Assembly (NCBI GenBank): GCA_947476525.1
Contig: CANJQY010000013.1
Span: 1-32,304, forward strand
DNA from: Oligoflexales bacterium
Lineage (GTDB): Bacteria > Bdellovibrionota_B > Oligoflexia > Oligoflexales > RGVZ01
Direction of reading: 5' to 3'
DNA: 32,304 bases
The notes beneath the pieces were generated by a model. The model had not been told where the DNA came from. It ran no database searches and worked only from the letters and a program-made list of their open reading frames with translations. Position numbers and translations under genes: made by a program. This document shows positions 1-7,835 of the stretch, piece by piece. Each line of letters opens with the position of its first letter. The first letter of the stretch is position 1.

Positions 1-1
1 A

Positions 2-481
2 GTAGGCATTCAAGAAGAAGTATTAGCCATTCCATTGAATTCAGTCATTGAAAGCATTCGGATCAAACCCAGCGAAATTCAAACGGTAGGTAACAGTGAA
101 GTTATCAAACTTAGAAACACGGTGTTGCCACTTCTCTATCTAGACGACGTACTTGGACTTAACGCAAAACAAGAGGACTACTGGTATCGCCATCAGGACC
201 ATACTTCTAAGGCTAACATCATCACAAAACGCCGTCAAAAACGCGAAGAGAGACTTTTTGTGGTCGTAGTCGGCTCGGCTGATCGACGCTATGGATTGGT
301 CGTAGACGCACTTCTCAATCAACAAGAAATGGTGATAAAGCCACTAGGCGTTCTGATGCGAGGAACCCCATGCGTGGCGGGTGGCGCAGTATTGGGGAAT
401 GGAGAGGTTGTGTTGGTCTTGGATGTTCCTGAAATTGAAAACCACCACCGGGCAAAATTAAGAAAAAGTGTTGCTGCGTAA
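2..481 (+). CDS. cheA: CheA chemotaxis histidine kinase, C-terminal part (5' truncated)
   Basis: This is the 3' end of a gene that begins before the window. The frame is open from base 2 and ends in TAA at 479-481, giving 159 residues. The protein matches the regulatory (P5, CheW-like) domain of CheA. The opening Val-Gly-Ile-Gln-Glu-Glu-Val-Leu-Ala-Ile-Pro-Leu is the usual first strand pair, followed by a Glu-Val-Ile-x-Leu-Arg segment and the LPLLYLDDVLGL strand. The second half has the RYGLVVDALL and GGAVLGNGEVVLVLDV segments found at CheA C-termini. In CheA this domain docks CheW and the receptors at the cytoplasmic side of the membrane. A TTG at 35 lies inside the conserved domain and is not a real start. 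The kinase and phosphotransfer domains are not visible. A free-standing CheW is an alternative, but the cheW gene next door and the sequence type favour CheA. Confidence 0.88.
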   Translation, partial: VGIQEEVLAIPLNSVIESIRIKPSEIQTVGNSEVIKLRNTVLPLLYLDDVLGLNAKQEDYWYRHQDHTSKANIITKRRQKREERLFVVVVGSADRRYGLVVDALLNQQEMVIKPLGVLMRGTPCVAGGAVLGNGEVVLVLDVPEIENHHRAKLRKSVAA

Positions 482-501
482 TTTATTCATTGGAGGATGA
501 T

Positions 502-1092
502 ATGAGGATCGACCCTTGGGGAAACGAGATCGAGACTGTAGGTACTGGCTACGCTGGGCTATTTGCCATTAAAAAATCACTCGATGGCGATATTTCCACC
601 GAATTCGTAGATAGGACGCAATTTATCGGAACCAAAGTTTCCGGTGAAGAGTTCCTTCTAAACATCGATGTAATCAATGAAATCATCATGCTCACCCCCA
701 TTACTTTTGTACCAAATTCCGCAAAATATATTGAAGGCGTCATAAATCTTCGCGGCACGATTTTACCAGTGATAAACGTACGAAAAATGATGGGCATGCC
801 TCGAGGCACTCCCACCGCAGCCACGCGAATTATTATCTGCAAGGAAGAAACCCATAACATCCGAGTGGGACTCCTCGTTGACCACATTACGTTTGTCGTC
901 GCAATGCTTCCCGACTCCGTCGACGCAGCATCTCCACCGTTGGCCACTAGCGGTCACGACCTGCTATCAGGTGTTTCTAAAGAGGGAAATCAGATTCGAG
1001 GCGTTTTGGATCTCGTAAAGATATTAACTATCGCTGCTGATGGCAATGCCCTAGATGCCAACGAGACTGGCTCTGATGACGAAGCCGCCTGA
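502..1092 (+). CDS. cheW: CheW chemotaxis coupling protein
   Basis: CheW links chemoreceptors to CheA in the polar array. The 196-residue product has an N-terminal tail of about 35 residues, then one CheW domain: a QFIGTKVSGEEFLLNI first strand, a Glu-Ile-Ile region, the signature GVINLRGTILPVINVRK, and later the VGLLVDHI and GVLDLVKIL strands. It ends in an acidic tail. I place the start at ATG 502 because GGAGG (492-496) stands five bases upstream. A TTG at 490 in the same frame would put the Shine-Dalgarno inside the gene. It follows cheA by about 20 bases on the same strand, so the two are almost certainly co-transcribed. A strong terminator follows. The gene is about 30-40 residues longer than typical CheW because of the N-terminal extension. 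Confidence 0.93.
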   Translation: MRIDPWGNEIETVGTGYAGLFAIKKSLDGDISTEFVDRTQFIGTKVSGEEFLLNIDVINEIIMLTPITFVPNSAKYIEGVINLRGTILPVINVRKMMGMPRGTPTAATRIIICKEETHNIRVGLLVDHITFVVAMLPDSVDAASPPLATSGHDLLSGVSKEGNQIRGVLDLVKILTIAADGNALDANETGSDDEAA

Positions 1093-1130
1093 TAGCCCGT
1101 CAAGCCTCGCCGATGATTCGACCAACAAGC

Positions 1131-1174
1131 ATAAATAAGAGGGCGCCCGTTTCATTGGGCACCCTCTTATTTAT
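1131..1174. terminator. Bidirectional intrinsic terminator between cheW and flgE
   Basis: An almost perfect inverted repeat: 1131-1148 pairs with 1157-1174 around an eight-base loop, with a single C/A mismatch at 1144/1161. The GC core (GGGcGCCC) is flanked by A/T arms, so a U-rich tail forms on transcripts from either strand. It lies between the 3' ends of convergent cheW and flgE and can stop both. Confidence 0.9.
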
Positions 1175-1218
1175 TGGGCTTACTATTTAAACACTGACTT
1201 GCCGCGATTCAATTAAAC

Positions 1219-2541
1219 TTAGCGCTTAAGGTTTACGATTTCTTCAATCATGGAGTCGGTCGTGGTAATTGAGCGACTGTTTGCCTGGAATCCGCGCTGG
1301 GTCATAATCATGTTCACAAATTCTTGAGCCAAGTCGACGTTTGATTCTTCAAGAGTCGATGCATAGACCGCGCCACGAGTACCACTTTGTGCCAATCCTA
1401 CTTTTGCAGGACCAGAATCAAGGGTGGCGTAAAATAAGTTACGTCCAGCCTTCATCAATCCATCCTGATTTTCGAAGCTTGCTAGGGCGACTGCCCCAAG
1501 TTGACGTTGGACACCGTTTGTATAGATACCGCGAATCGTTCCGTCTAACTCGATTTTTAAACTCTTAATGTTACCAGCTTCATAGCCATTTTGACTGTGG
1601 AAGTTGGTGACGCTTTTTGCCGAAATTGAACGGGTTGAGTTTAAACCGCTACCTTTTTCTGCGCCCATGTTCTGGCCAAAATCAATTTCAATCACTTGAC
1701 CAGGCTCGGCACCTTCGCTAAAATCGACGCCGCCTCCGTTAAAAATCTCTTCCATTAAATTACCTTTGGCATCGAATTTTACTGTGCCTGAACTACCAAG
1801 CACATAATCCGCGCCTTCTGCTGCCGTCGTTACGTCCTTTGCGTCAACGCAAGCCTTCCAATTCCACTCGATTCCTTCACTCACAGCGACCCTTTGATAG
1901 AAGATGGTTAGGGGATGGCTTCGGCCGTGCGAGTCGAAAACCGTCATCGTATTGTTAAACTGCGTGCTGGCTTCAGGATTCATTATGTCAAACTCAGCAT
2001 CGTTTGGCTTAATTCTCGCATCAAGGTTGATATCCGTAATTATTTTGTCGGTTTTCTTCGGAGGAATCGAATTCGTTTCGATACGAACCTCTTGAAGACG
2101 AGACGACAAATTGCCTGCCTTGGTTGACATGAATCCCATAACTCGGCCGCCAGAAGGGTCGGAAAGATACCCATCTTTGTCAAATATAAATGACCCGACC
2201 CGAGTGAAGAATCGACCCGCAGATTCTTGCACCTCTGACGTAGAGTTACTCAAGACGAAAAATCCACTTCCTTGAATCGCCATATCAGTTAAGTTATCTG
2301 TAACAGCAAGTCCCCCTTGTGTGTGAAGGGTTCGAACCGCACGCATCCGCGCACCGCGACCAATCTGTCCACTACCGCTTCCAGTCGACATATCTGAAGA
2401 GAGCATATCCTCAAACTCAGCTCGATCTTTCTTGAAGCCTTTAGCATTGGCGTTCGCAATGTTGTTGGCAACAACTGACATACTGTCGGCCATTACTGAC
2501 AATCCTGTGACTCCGGTGTAGAGCGCTTGTGAAATCGGCAT
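1219..2541 (-). CDS. flgE: Flagellar hook protein FlgE
   Basis: FlgE polymerises outside the cell into the curved hook joining rod and filament. The 440-residue product has the N-terminal rod/hook signature (residues 1-40: ALYTGVTGL, then NNIANANAKGFKK), a middle FlaE-type domain from about residue 160 to 330, and the conserved C-terminal segment ESNVDLAQEFVNMI with QRGFQANSRSITTTDSM. Length is normal for FlgE and too long for FlgF or FlgG. The start is ATG 2541, preceded by GGGGGG and a short spacer, an all-G version of the ribosome site. It reads toward cheW and ends before the shared terminator at 1131-1174. A separate terminator lies upstream at 2665-2695, so flgE is probably transcribed apart from fliD-fliS. 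Confidence 0.94.
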   Translation of the reverse strand: MPISQALYTGVTGLSVMADSMSVVANNIANANAKGFKKDRAEFEDMLSSDMSTGSGSGQIGRGARMRAVRTLHTQGGLAVTDNLTDMAIQGSGFFVLSNSTSEVQESAGRFFTRVGSFIFDKDGYLSDPSGGRVMGFMSTKAGNLSSRLQEVRIETNSIPPKKTDKIITDINLDARIKPNDAEFDIMNPEASTQFNNTMTVFDSHGRSHPLTIFYQRVAVSEGIEWNWKACVDAKDVTTAAEGADYVLGSSGTVKFDAKGNLMEEIFNGGGVDFSEGAEPGQVIEIDFGQNMGAEKGSGLNSTRSISAKSVTNFHSQNGYEAGNIKSLKIELDGTIRGIYTNGVQRQLGAVALASFENQDGLMKAGRNLFYATLDSGPAKVGLAQSGTRGAVYASTLEESNVDLAQEFVNMIMTQRGFQANSRSITTTDSMIEEIVNLKR

Positions 2542-2664
2542 ACAGACCCCCCTAGGTTGAACGTTTAAGTCAAATCTTATTTAACTTGCATTCGTAAGAC
2601 TATCAACTGGGTGGCTGACCATGGCAAAAGTGGTGACTTTTCAAGGATTGCTGAATTTTGGAGG

Positions 2665-2695
2665 AAAAAAAGGCCACCCCAATATGAGGTGGCCT
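2665..2695 (-). terminator. Intrinsic terminator after fliS
   Basis: On the minus strand GGCCACC (2694-2688) pairs with GGTGGCC (2678-2672) around a nine-base loop. A run of T opposite A2665-2671 follows directly. It lies about 70 bases past the fliS stop codon and ends the fliD-fliS transcript before flgE. Confidence 0.88.
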
Positions 2696-2762
2696 GCATT
2701 TTCTGCCTGGATGCTGTTCATTTCGTGACAAAATTTCTGTTTTTATGTAAAAATAAAGGCAC

Positions 2763-3278
2763 TCACGCTACGATTTTGAGGGCGCCTCGACCCTGTTCTT
2801 TGTCGCCAGTTCGCTTGCCATCTGGCACTTCCTTACCTTCCGCAATCATTTGATCCTGATATTTCTTAAATTCTTCAGGTTGAAGCGCAGGTGAAGGCAC
2901 ACCATCCGCACGTGGATTTTCGATAACGTCTTTCCAGGCACCATATAAAGTGTTTAGCAAACGTTCGACGTCATCAAGACATTCCACTTTATTGTGGACG
3001 TTAGCTTCAATTAATTTATCAATCATAAATATATAGAGATTTTCTAGATCTTGCGCTAACTGGCCACCGACCTTGAAATCAAGGGTTGCCATCAACTCAC
3101 TAACGATGGCAGTAGCCTTGCTTATCGCCTTGCCTTTATCGGCGATTTTTTTGTCAATCATCGCCGCACGGGCCTGCTTCGTAAATCGAATGGCTCCTTC
3201 GTACAACATCAACAATATTTTCTCACGACTTGCTGTTACGACTTGAGTCTTCTGATACTGCTTGTAGGGATTTACCAT
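2763..3278 (-). CDS. fliS: Flagellin export chaperone FliS, with C-terminal extension
   Basis: FliS binds newly made flagellin in the cytoplasm and keeps it unfolded for export. The 171-residue product has the FliS pattern: N-terminal NPYKQYQKTQV, a TASREKILLMLYEGAIRF helix, a central helix with ATAIVSELMATLDF, then LAQDLENLYIFM and a final helix. Typical FliS proteins are about 125-135 residues; the last 45 or so here are an extra charged, Lys/Glu/Asp-rich tail with no family match that I know. The start is ATG 3278 with AGGAG upstream. It lies 69 bases after fliD on the same strand, a common arrangement for cap and chaperone genes, and a terminator follows. Confidence 0.92.
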   Translation of the reverse strand: MVNPYKQYQKTQVVTASREKILLMLYEGAIRFTKQARAAMIDKKIADKGKAISKATAIVSELMATLDFKVGGQLAQDLENLYIFMIDKLIEANVHNKVECLDDVERLLNTLYGAWKDVIENPRADGVPSPALQPEEFKKYQDQMIAEGKEVPDGKRTGDKEQGRGALKIVA

Positions 3279-3347
3279 GTCAATTCACTCCTTGTGTTTA
3301 GTCGTCTCATCCTTAAGACGACATGCTGTGATCTTCCGCCTCCACCA

Positions 3348-4685
3348 TCACCCACCATCACCTCCCATGCGGCCCGCCAGGACACTGCCCTGCGACTTCA
3401 TGTTGGCTATTTGCCCATCCAAAACTGCGAATCGCCTGCGAATGCTTTCACCTTTTTGCTCCGCTCGCGCTTCACGTTTTGCAATCTCTGTGTCCTGTGA
3501 CTTGATGACATTTTCAAGAGATCTAATCCTACTCTTGACCGTACCACTTGCCGGGTCTCGAAGGGCTTTTAGCTTTGAAGCCATAGTCTCTCCGATTCCC
3601 TGGCCGCCAACTCCTCGCACAAACAATTGAGCAACGCCTTCATAGTCTTCGGTGAGTGCAGATTTAACTTTAGTGTCGTCCATAGTGAGGTTACCAGTTT
3701 TGGCATCTGTCGTGATTCCTATGTCATTGATTGTTTGATACTTTATGCCATTTACTCGGCTCTCACCAATTGCGGATTGGACGCTGCGAAGTACCAAAGA
3801 AAGTGACTGATCTCCAGATAAGACTCCACGCTGTCCCGTATTTGGGTCTTTGACTTGCTGACCATGACCGAAGGTGTTCAATGCATTATATTTATCAACA
3901 AACGCTTTTATGCTTTCCATAGTCTTGTCGACGTCATGACTAATATTGACCTGCACACGTGTGCCAGGCTCCGAGCGTTTAATATTAAACGTCACACCGT
4001 CCACTAGTTCGTTAAGAGTGTTGCCAATATCTGTGACCGGAACGTCTTCAAATAGGACGTCCAAACTTTGACCCGCAACTTGATTTTGAAATTCAAGAAA
4101 TGTGGTGTCTGCATCTAGTTTTATACGGGCTTCCGCACCAGATTTTTCGCTGATCACTAATAATCTAAAACTGTCCGGGTTATATTTTGTGTTGATTACC
4201 ATGGCACGAATGCCGGCACCTGCGTCATTGATTTGTTTTGCAACATCCGACAGCGTGGAGCCAGGCTCAATGGTCACTTCTGCTGGCGACATATCCTCCC
4301 GTTCAATTTCCATGTAGCCAAAGCCAACGTTCGTAATGTCTTTGTCAGGAAATCCCATGGCTATTTGCTTATCTGCACGCGCCAGCTTACGCACCTCAAA
4401 CTCGTAACTTCCGGCTAGCGCATCTGTTTTGCACAGACCATCCATAATATCTGGATGGGAAGACTCCACCTTCATTTTAAAAAAGTTGGCCCTCGACTTC
4501 ATCGTATTGAGCGTGGTGTCTAGGTCGTTCAAAAATCCATTTAGCTTATCGACCTCTTTTTTCTCAGTGGTATATTGCTCTTTGCGCTTTTTCGCAGATT
4601 CAACCGGCATTTTTTCGACTTCAATAAGCTGTTCCACAAGCTTTGGATCAAAGCCACCACCAACCCCAGGCATTCTTATTGGCAT
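3348..4685 (-). CDS. fliD: Flagellar filament cap protein FliD (HAP2)
   Basis: FliD forms the cap at the growing filament tip and helps flagellin subunits fold into place. The 445-residue protein shows the FliD N-terminal domain (about residues 10-110: FDPKLVEQLIEVEKMPVES, a heptad-like helix, then SYEFEVRKLARADK), a middle part with the FRLLVISEKSGAEA and VDGVTFNI segments typical of the family, and a C-terminal domain with SIKAFVDKYNAL, a GVLSGDQSL segment and a long terminal coiled helix (about 385-430). It ends in a Gly-rich tail. The start ATG 4685 has AGGAGA upstream. It is transcribed with fliS and diverges from the acetyltransferase gene at 4777. Confidence 0.93.
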   Translation of the reverse strand: MPIRMPGVGGGFDPKLVEQLIEVEKMPVESAKKRKEQYTTEKKEVDKLNGFLNDLDTTLNTMKSRANFFKMKVESSHPDIMDGLCKTDALAGSYEFEVRKLARADKQIAMGFPDKDITNVGFGYMEIEREDMSPAEVTIEPGSTLSDVAKQINDAGAGIRAMVINTKYNPDSFRLLVISEKSGAEARIKLDADTTFLEFQNQVAGQSLDVLFEDVPVTDIGNTLNELVDGVTFNIKRSEPGTRVQVNISHDVDKTMESIKAFVDKYNALNTFGHGQQVKDPNTGQRGVLSGDQSLSLVLRSVQSAIGESRVNGIKYQTINDIGITTDAKTGNLTMDDTKVKSALTEDYEGVAQLFVRGVGGQGIGETMASKLKALRDPASGTVKSRIRSLENVIKSQDTEIAKREARAEQKGESIRRRFAVLDGQIANMKSQGSVLAGRMGGDGG

Positions 4686-4776
4686 AAATATTCTCCTTTA
4701 GTGAAAGTAAACCTACAGAGAAAAACCGTGATACTATTACGTTAGTAAGCAAAAAATCTAAGATGCAGGGGCCCAC

Positions 4777-5712
4777 ATGGACTCAAAAATCATTCTCGAC
4801 ATTTCAAATCCGAACTCTCACGGCGACTGTGAAATTCGCGATGCGATGCTCGCTCGCTCACTTCGCGATAGCAGCGTGTCGAGGGATTTTGCCCGCGAAT
4901 ACCCACTCGTACTGAGCCGTGGAGACACGGCCACTAGTTGGTGCGTCTATAAATACGGTACACTCGTTTCTCACGCTAATCTTTGGCCACGAACACTGAA
5001 ACATCTTTCTAGTAAAAACACCTTGCCCATTGGACTGATTGGCAATGTAGCCACTCACCCCGACCACCGAGGCCAAGGATACATGTCCACTCTTTTTGAA
5101 CACCTGGCAAAAATTGCCCAGCGGCAAAACCTCCAAGCTCTCGTCCTTTGGAGCGACATGTTTCCATTTTACCAAACTTTAGGGTTTTCGTCGATTGGTC
5201 GCGAAACTAGATTTTCAGTGGCTAAAGGTGATCGCTCAAAGGCCACTGGGATTACTTTTGGGACGGCATCTACATTGACTGATTTGGACCTCTATACGAT
5301 GCTGCAGAGCAGACCAAGGCTAGACTGGACCCTTGACCGCTCTCTAGACGAGTTTAGAAGGCTGTTATCTATTCCAGACACCCATATTTTTATTAGACGG
5401 AAGGGCCAAAAAATCGTGTCATGGCTCCTCATTGGAAAAGGTGGCGACATGCGTGGAGTCATTCACGAATGGGGCTCAGCGTCTGCAGACGAGCTCCTGA
5501 ACGATATTCAGTCGATTCTTCACGACCTGGAAATCAATGAGCTCTTGTTGCTAGCACCAGCAAACCTGCACCAGCACTGGCTATCGGCGTTCAAGTCGCG
5601 CGCAACGTCCAGTACAGACCACCCCATGGCCCTCGGAAAAACGGTTGGCACCAACAACGAGTCTATTTTGGCCCTAGCGCGAGGATTCATCTGGGGCCTT
5701 GATTCAATCTAG
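4777..5712 (+). CDS. GNAT-family N-acetyltransferase (possible double-GNAT fold)
   Basis: GNAT enzymes move an acyl group from acyl-CoA to an amine. Residues 15-150 form a GNAT domain: the acyl-CoA-binding motif A is at about 91-105 (VATHPDHRGQGYMSTL, with the Arg/Gln-x-x-Gly-x-Gly/Ala loop as HRGQGY) and motif B at 130-137 (FYQTLGF). Residues 160-311 show no clear motif, but their strand-helix pattern resembles a second, degenerate GNAT fold, as in Eis-like enzymes. That second fold is inference. The substrate cannot be told from sequence. The gene is the only plus-strand one between fliD and the flagellin gene, so a role in modifying a flagellar protein is possible but unproven. The start ATG 4777 has a GGGG stretch a few bases upstream. 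Confidence 0.8.
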   Translation: MDSKIILDISNPNSHGDCEIRDAMLARSLRDSSVSRDFAREYPLVLSRGDTATSWCVYKYGTLVSHANLWPRTLKHLSSKNTLPIGLIGNVATHPDHRGQGYMSTLFEHLAKIAQRQNLQALVLWSDMFPFYQTLGFSSIGRETRFSVAKGDRSKATGITFGTASTLTDLDLYTMLQSRPRLDWTLDRSLDEFRRLLSIPDTHIFIRRKGQKIVSWLLIGKGGDMRGVIHEWGSASADELLNDIQSILHDLEINELLLLAPANLHQHWLSAFKSRATSSTDHPMALGKTVGTNNESILALARGFIWGLDSI

Positions 5713-5734
5713 TCTGGATTTCGAGTCAAATGAA

Positions 5735-5769
5735 AACCCCCCTCTCCACGTTAGTGAGGAGGGGGGGTT
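5735..5769. terminator. G/C-rich terminator between the acetyltransferase and flagellin genes
   Basis: C-rich 5737-5747 pairs with G-rich 5758-5767 over about ten base pairs, with one G/T wobble and a bulge; A/T ends extend the stem. It lies between the 3' ends of two convergent genes. On the minus strand a short T run follows the stem, so it best fits the end of the flagellin message, but it may also stop the plus-strand transcript. Confidence 0.78.
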
Positions 5770-5814
5770 CTGTGGATTTTTCTACGTGCACGGAATTCTC
5801 ACAAAAACTCAGGT

Positions 5815-6657
5815 TTAGCCCTTAAGCAGCCCTAGCGCCATCTGAGGAATGCTGTTTGCTTGCGTTAATACGGCGAGACCAGATTGCATCAAAATATTAT
5901 GTTTTGAAAGCTCAGCGGTTTCATCTGCGACGTCAACATCTTTGATACGGCTGCGAGCAGCTGAAAGATTCTCGACGCTAATCGAGATGTTTCGGATGGT
6001 TGACTCTAATCGGTTCTCAACGGCGCCAAGTTCACCGCGAACTGAAGAAACATGCTCCAACGCCTCATCTAATAATGATAGACTTCGCTGCGCGGCGTTC
6101 TTATCGTTCACTCCAACTTCCTCGATGCCTAACTTGTCGCTGTTTACGTCAAGCTTGAAGGCATCAAAACTAATTCTGTCAACGCCCAAAAGATTCTGGC
6201 CACCAGTATTCACTTGAAAGTCGAGTGACCCTCCAGTTCCGTCGAGCAAATAGGTGCCGTTGAACTCTGTCGAATTTGCGATCCGGTCAATCTCTTCCTT
6301 TAGACTTTGAAATTCCTCATCCAAATATCGGCGTTCACGATTACCAATGGTATCGGATGCAGACTGGACGCCTAATTCGCGGAGGCGAACCAAAATATTT
6401 TGAACTTCGTTCAAGCCGCCCTCGGCCACTTGAATTAAAGATACGCCGTCAGAAGCGTTTCTCTGAGCTTGAACCAAGCCTCGCGTTTTTGCGCGCAACT
6501 TATCCGAAATAGCGAGACCGGCGGCATCATCACCCGCTCGATTGATTCGGTATCCACTGGACAGTCGTTCAATAGAACGATCTAACAATTGCCTCGTATC
6601 ACGCAAATGTCGTTGCGCTGTTAACGAAGAGACGTTAGTCGATATTCTCAATCCCAT
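5815..6657 (-). CDS. fliC: Flagellin (filament protein)
   Basis: Flagellin is the filament subunit, exported through the flagellar type III system. The 280-residue protein has the conserved N-terminal D0/D1 region (STNVSSLTAQRHL, RLSSGYRINRAGDDAAGLAIS, then the QVAEGGLNEVQNIL helix) and the C-terminal D1/D0 region (LGAVENRLESTIRNI, DVDVADETAELSKHNIL, and the ending LTQANSIPQMALGLL). The middle is only about 40-60 residues, so the surface D2/D3 domains are essentially absent, as in other short flagellins. I chose ATG 6657, giving the classic Met-Gly-Leu-Arg-Ile-Ser-Thr start with GGGGGG at 6665-6670 as ribosome site. An upstream GTG at 6672 in the same frame would leave that site inside the gene. 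Only one copy is visible here. Confidence 0.94.
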   Translation of the reverse strand: MGLRISTNVSSLTAQRHLRDTRQLLDRSIERLSSGYRINRAGDDAAGLAISDKLRAKTRGLVQAQRNASDGVSLIQVAEGGLNEVQNILVRLRELGVQSASDTIGNRERRYLDEEFQSLKEEIDRIANSTEFNGTYLLDGTGGSLDFQVNTGGQNLLGVDRISFDAFKLDVNSDKLGIEEVGVNDKNAAQRSLSLLDEALEHVSSVRGELGAVENRLESTIRNISISVENLSAARSRIKDVDVADETAELSKHNILMQSGLAVLTQANSIPQMALGLLKG

Positions 6658-6818
6658 TAGAATGCCCCCCACACAGTTGGTCTTCTTTAAAATCGTACCA
6701 CAGCGGGTTTTTAATCACCAACTTTTGGGCGTAACAATACCTAATTTTTTTAAGAAAAAACCTTGTCTTCCTCCAATAAAATTGGATATATCCTATGAAT
6801 TCAGATAGTTGTGATGCG

Positions 6819-7835
6819 CTAAGGCGACACAATTTGGGGCAAGTCTTTTAACAAAGACTCCCCCCTGGTAGCCGCAATTTTCACGTTCCAGCCGAGGTGG
6901 CCGCTGGTCAACCAATACTCTATTTGATTATTATTCGAAAGCTTTCGGAATTGAACCACTTCCGAGCGAGAGCCTCCACCCACTAACTTGACTTCAGCAT
7001 CGGCCGGAGCGGCGCTCAAGCGAGCCTGTTCACCAGGGGATGCATAGGCGGTCGCCTTCAATTGATCAAATCGCTCAAACCAAGACGTGGCGGAAACCGC
7101 GGGCGCACCATCGCCTTCAACGCCTGTCCAAATAAGCACTCCCTTAGAATCGCGCTTTACATGGCTTAGAGTTAAAGATTTACCGCCTACAGATAAAGTC
7201 GCCGACTGAATCTCCTCGGGATCAAGATCCATAAAATTCCGTTCATAATAGCTAATTTCTGCTTTTTCAAAGTCTGAAATTAATTCAGCGCTAATTAGAA
7301 ATACGGCCTTATCAACCTGATTCTGCACGTAGGTATTGCGCGCCCCGTACATCTGCTTGCCAATGGCCAGTGAAAGCAATAGCGCCCCCCCAGAGTCTTT
7401 CACCATCAAGAATTTCTTGGAATCCTTCAGGCCAAACCCCGCCAACTGTTCGTTACCGATATTTGGTATGATTCTAATCGCACGAAATGGAGAGAACACA
7501 GCGAGGCTGTCTTTAAATTTTTTCGACGCCAAAAAATTCTGTGGAACTGGCGGCGAAGGTGAAGCTGCAAGGGAAGGCACAGCCTTCGCTCGAGTTACGT
7601 TGATCCACCAACTGTCGACCAAGTCTACACGCCGCGAAGCCTCAATCACGCCCTCCGGTGAAGTCAATTCTACTTTCGCAATCTGACTCAATTCCAAATT
7701 GATAATCGCTATTTGCATTTCCGCATCACCACCTACTGGACGTGACGCCCAGTAGGCGCCGCCAAGGCTCGCCGCCAAAACTAACCACCAACGCCACATG
7801 AGGTTTTCCCAACAAAGCTTCATACTGCACTTCAT
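6819..7835 (-). CDS. DUF4340-like membrane-anchored protein of the GldG-type ABC operon
   Basis: The 338-residue product has an N-terminal signal anchor (about residues 13-29, WRWWLVLAASLGGAYWAS), then a soluble part that should face the periplasm. Its features, including an ELSQIAKVELTSPEG opening, a lengthy WW-containing beta segment and the GFGLKDSKKFLMVK stretch, resemble DUF4340, a domain of unknown biochemistry usually found beside GldG-like ABC genes. I chose ATG 7835 because GGAGG lies six bases upstream and the start overlaps the stop of the preceding gldG-like gene as ATGA (7835-7832), which suggests coupled translation. The reading frame is open further upstream, but that would overlap the neighbour by about 100 bases. 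A second ATG at 7826 is possible. It is the last gene of a four-gene unit. Confidence 0.75.
   Translation of the reverse strand: MKCSMKLCWENLMWRWWLVLAASLGGAYWASRPVGGDAEMQIAIINLELSQIAKVELTSPEGVIEASRRVDLVDSWWINVTRAKAVPSLAASPSPPVPQNFLASKKFKDSLAVFSPFRAIRIIPNIGNEQLAGFGLKDSKKFLMVKDSGGALLLSLAIGKQMYGARNTYVQNQVDKAVFLISAELISDFEKAEISYYERNFMDLDPEEIQSATLSVGGKSLTLSHVKRDSKGVLIWTGVEGDGAPAVSATSWFERFDQLKATAYASPGEQARLSAAPADAEVKLVGGGSRSEVVQFRKLSNNNQIEYWLTSGHLGWNVKIAATRGESLLKDLPQIVSP

Noticed and set aside
2579-2606. Possible flgE promoter: TTGATA and TTAAAT, 16 bases apart on the minus strand
   Set aside because: The -10 match is only four of six with a short spacer, and hook genes often use other sigma factors; not strong enough to list.
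6700-6740. Possible FliA (sigma-28) promoter before the flagellin gene, AAAAGTTG and CCCGCTGT
   Set aside because: The spacing of 11 fits, but the -10 half matches poorly (GCCGATAA is expected).
6770-6786. Small hairpin CCAAT/ATTGG upstream of the flagellin gene
   Set aside because: The five-pair AT-rich stem has no immediate T run; too weak for a terminator.
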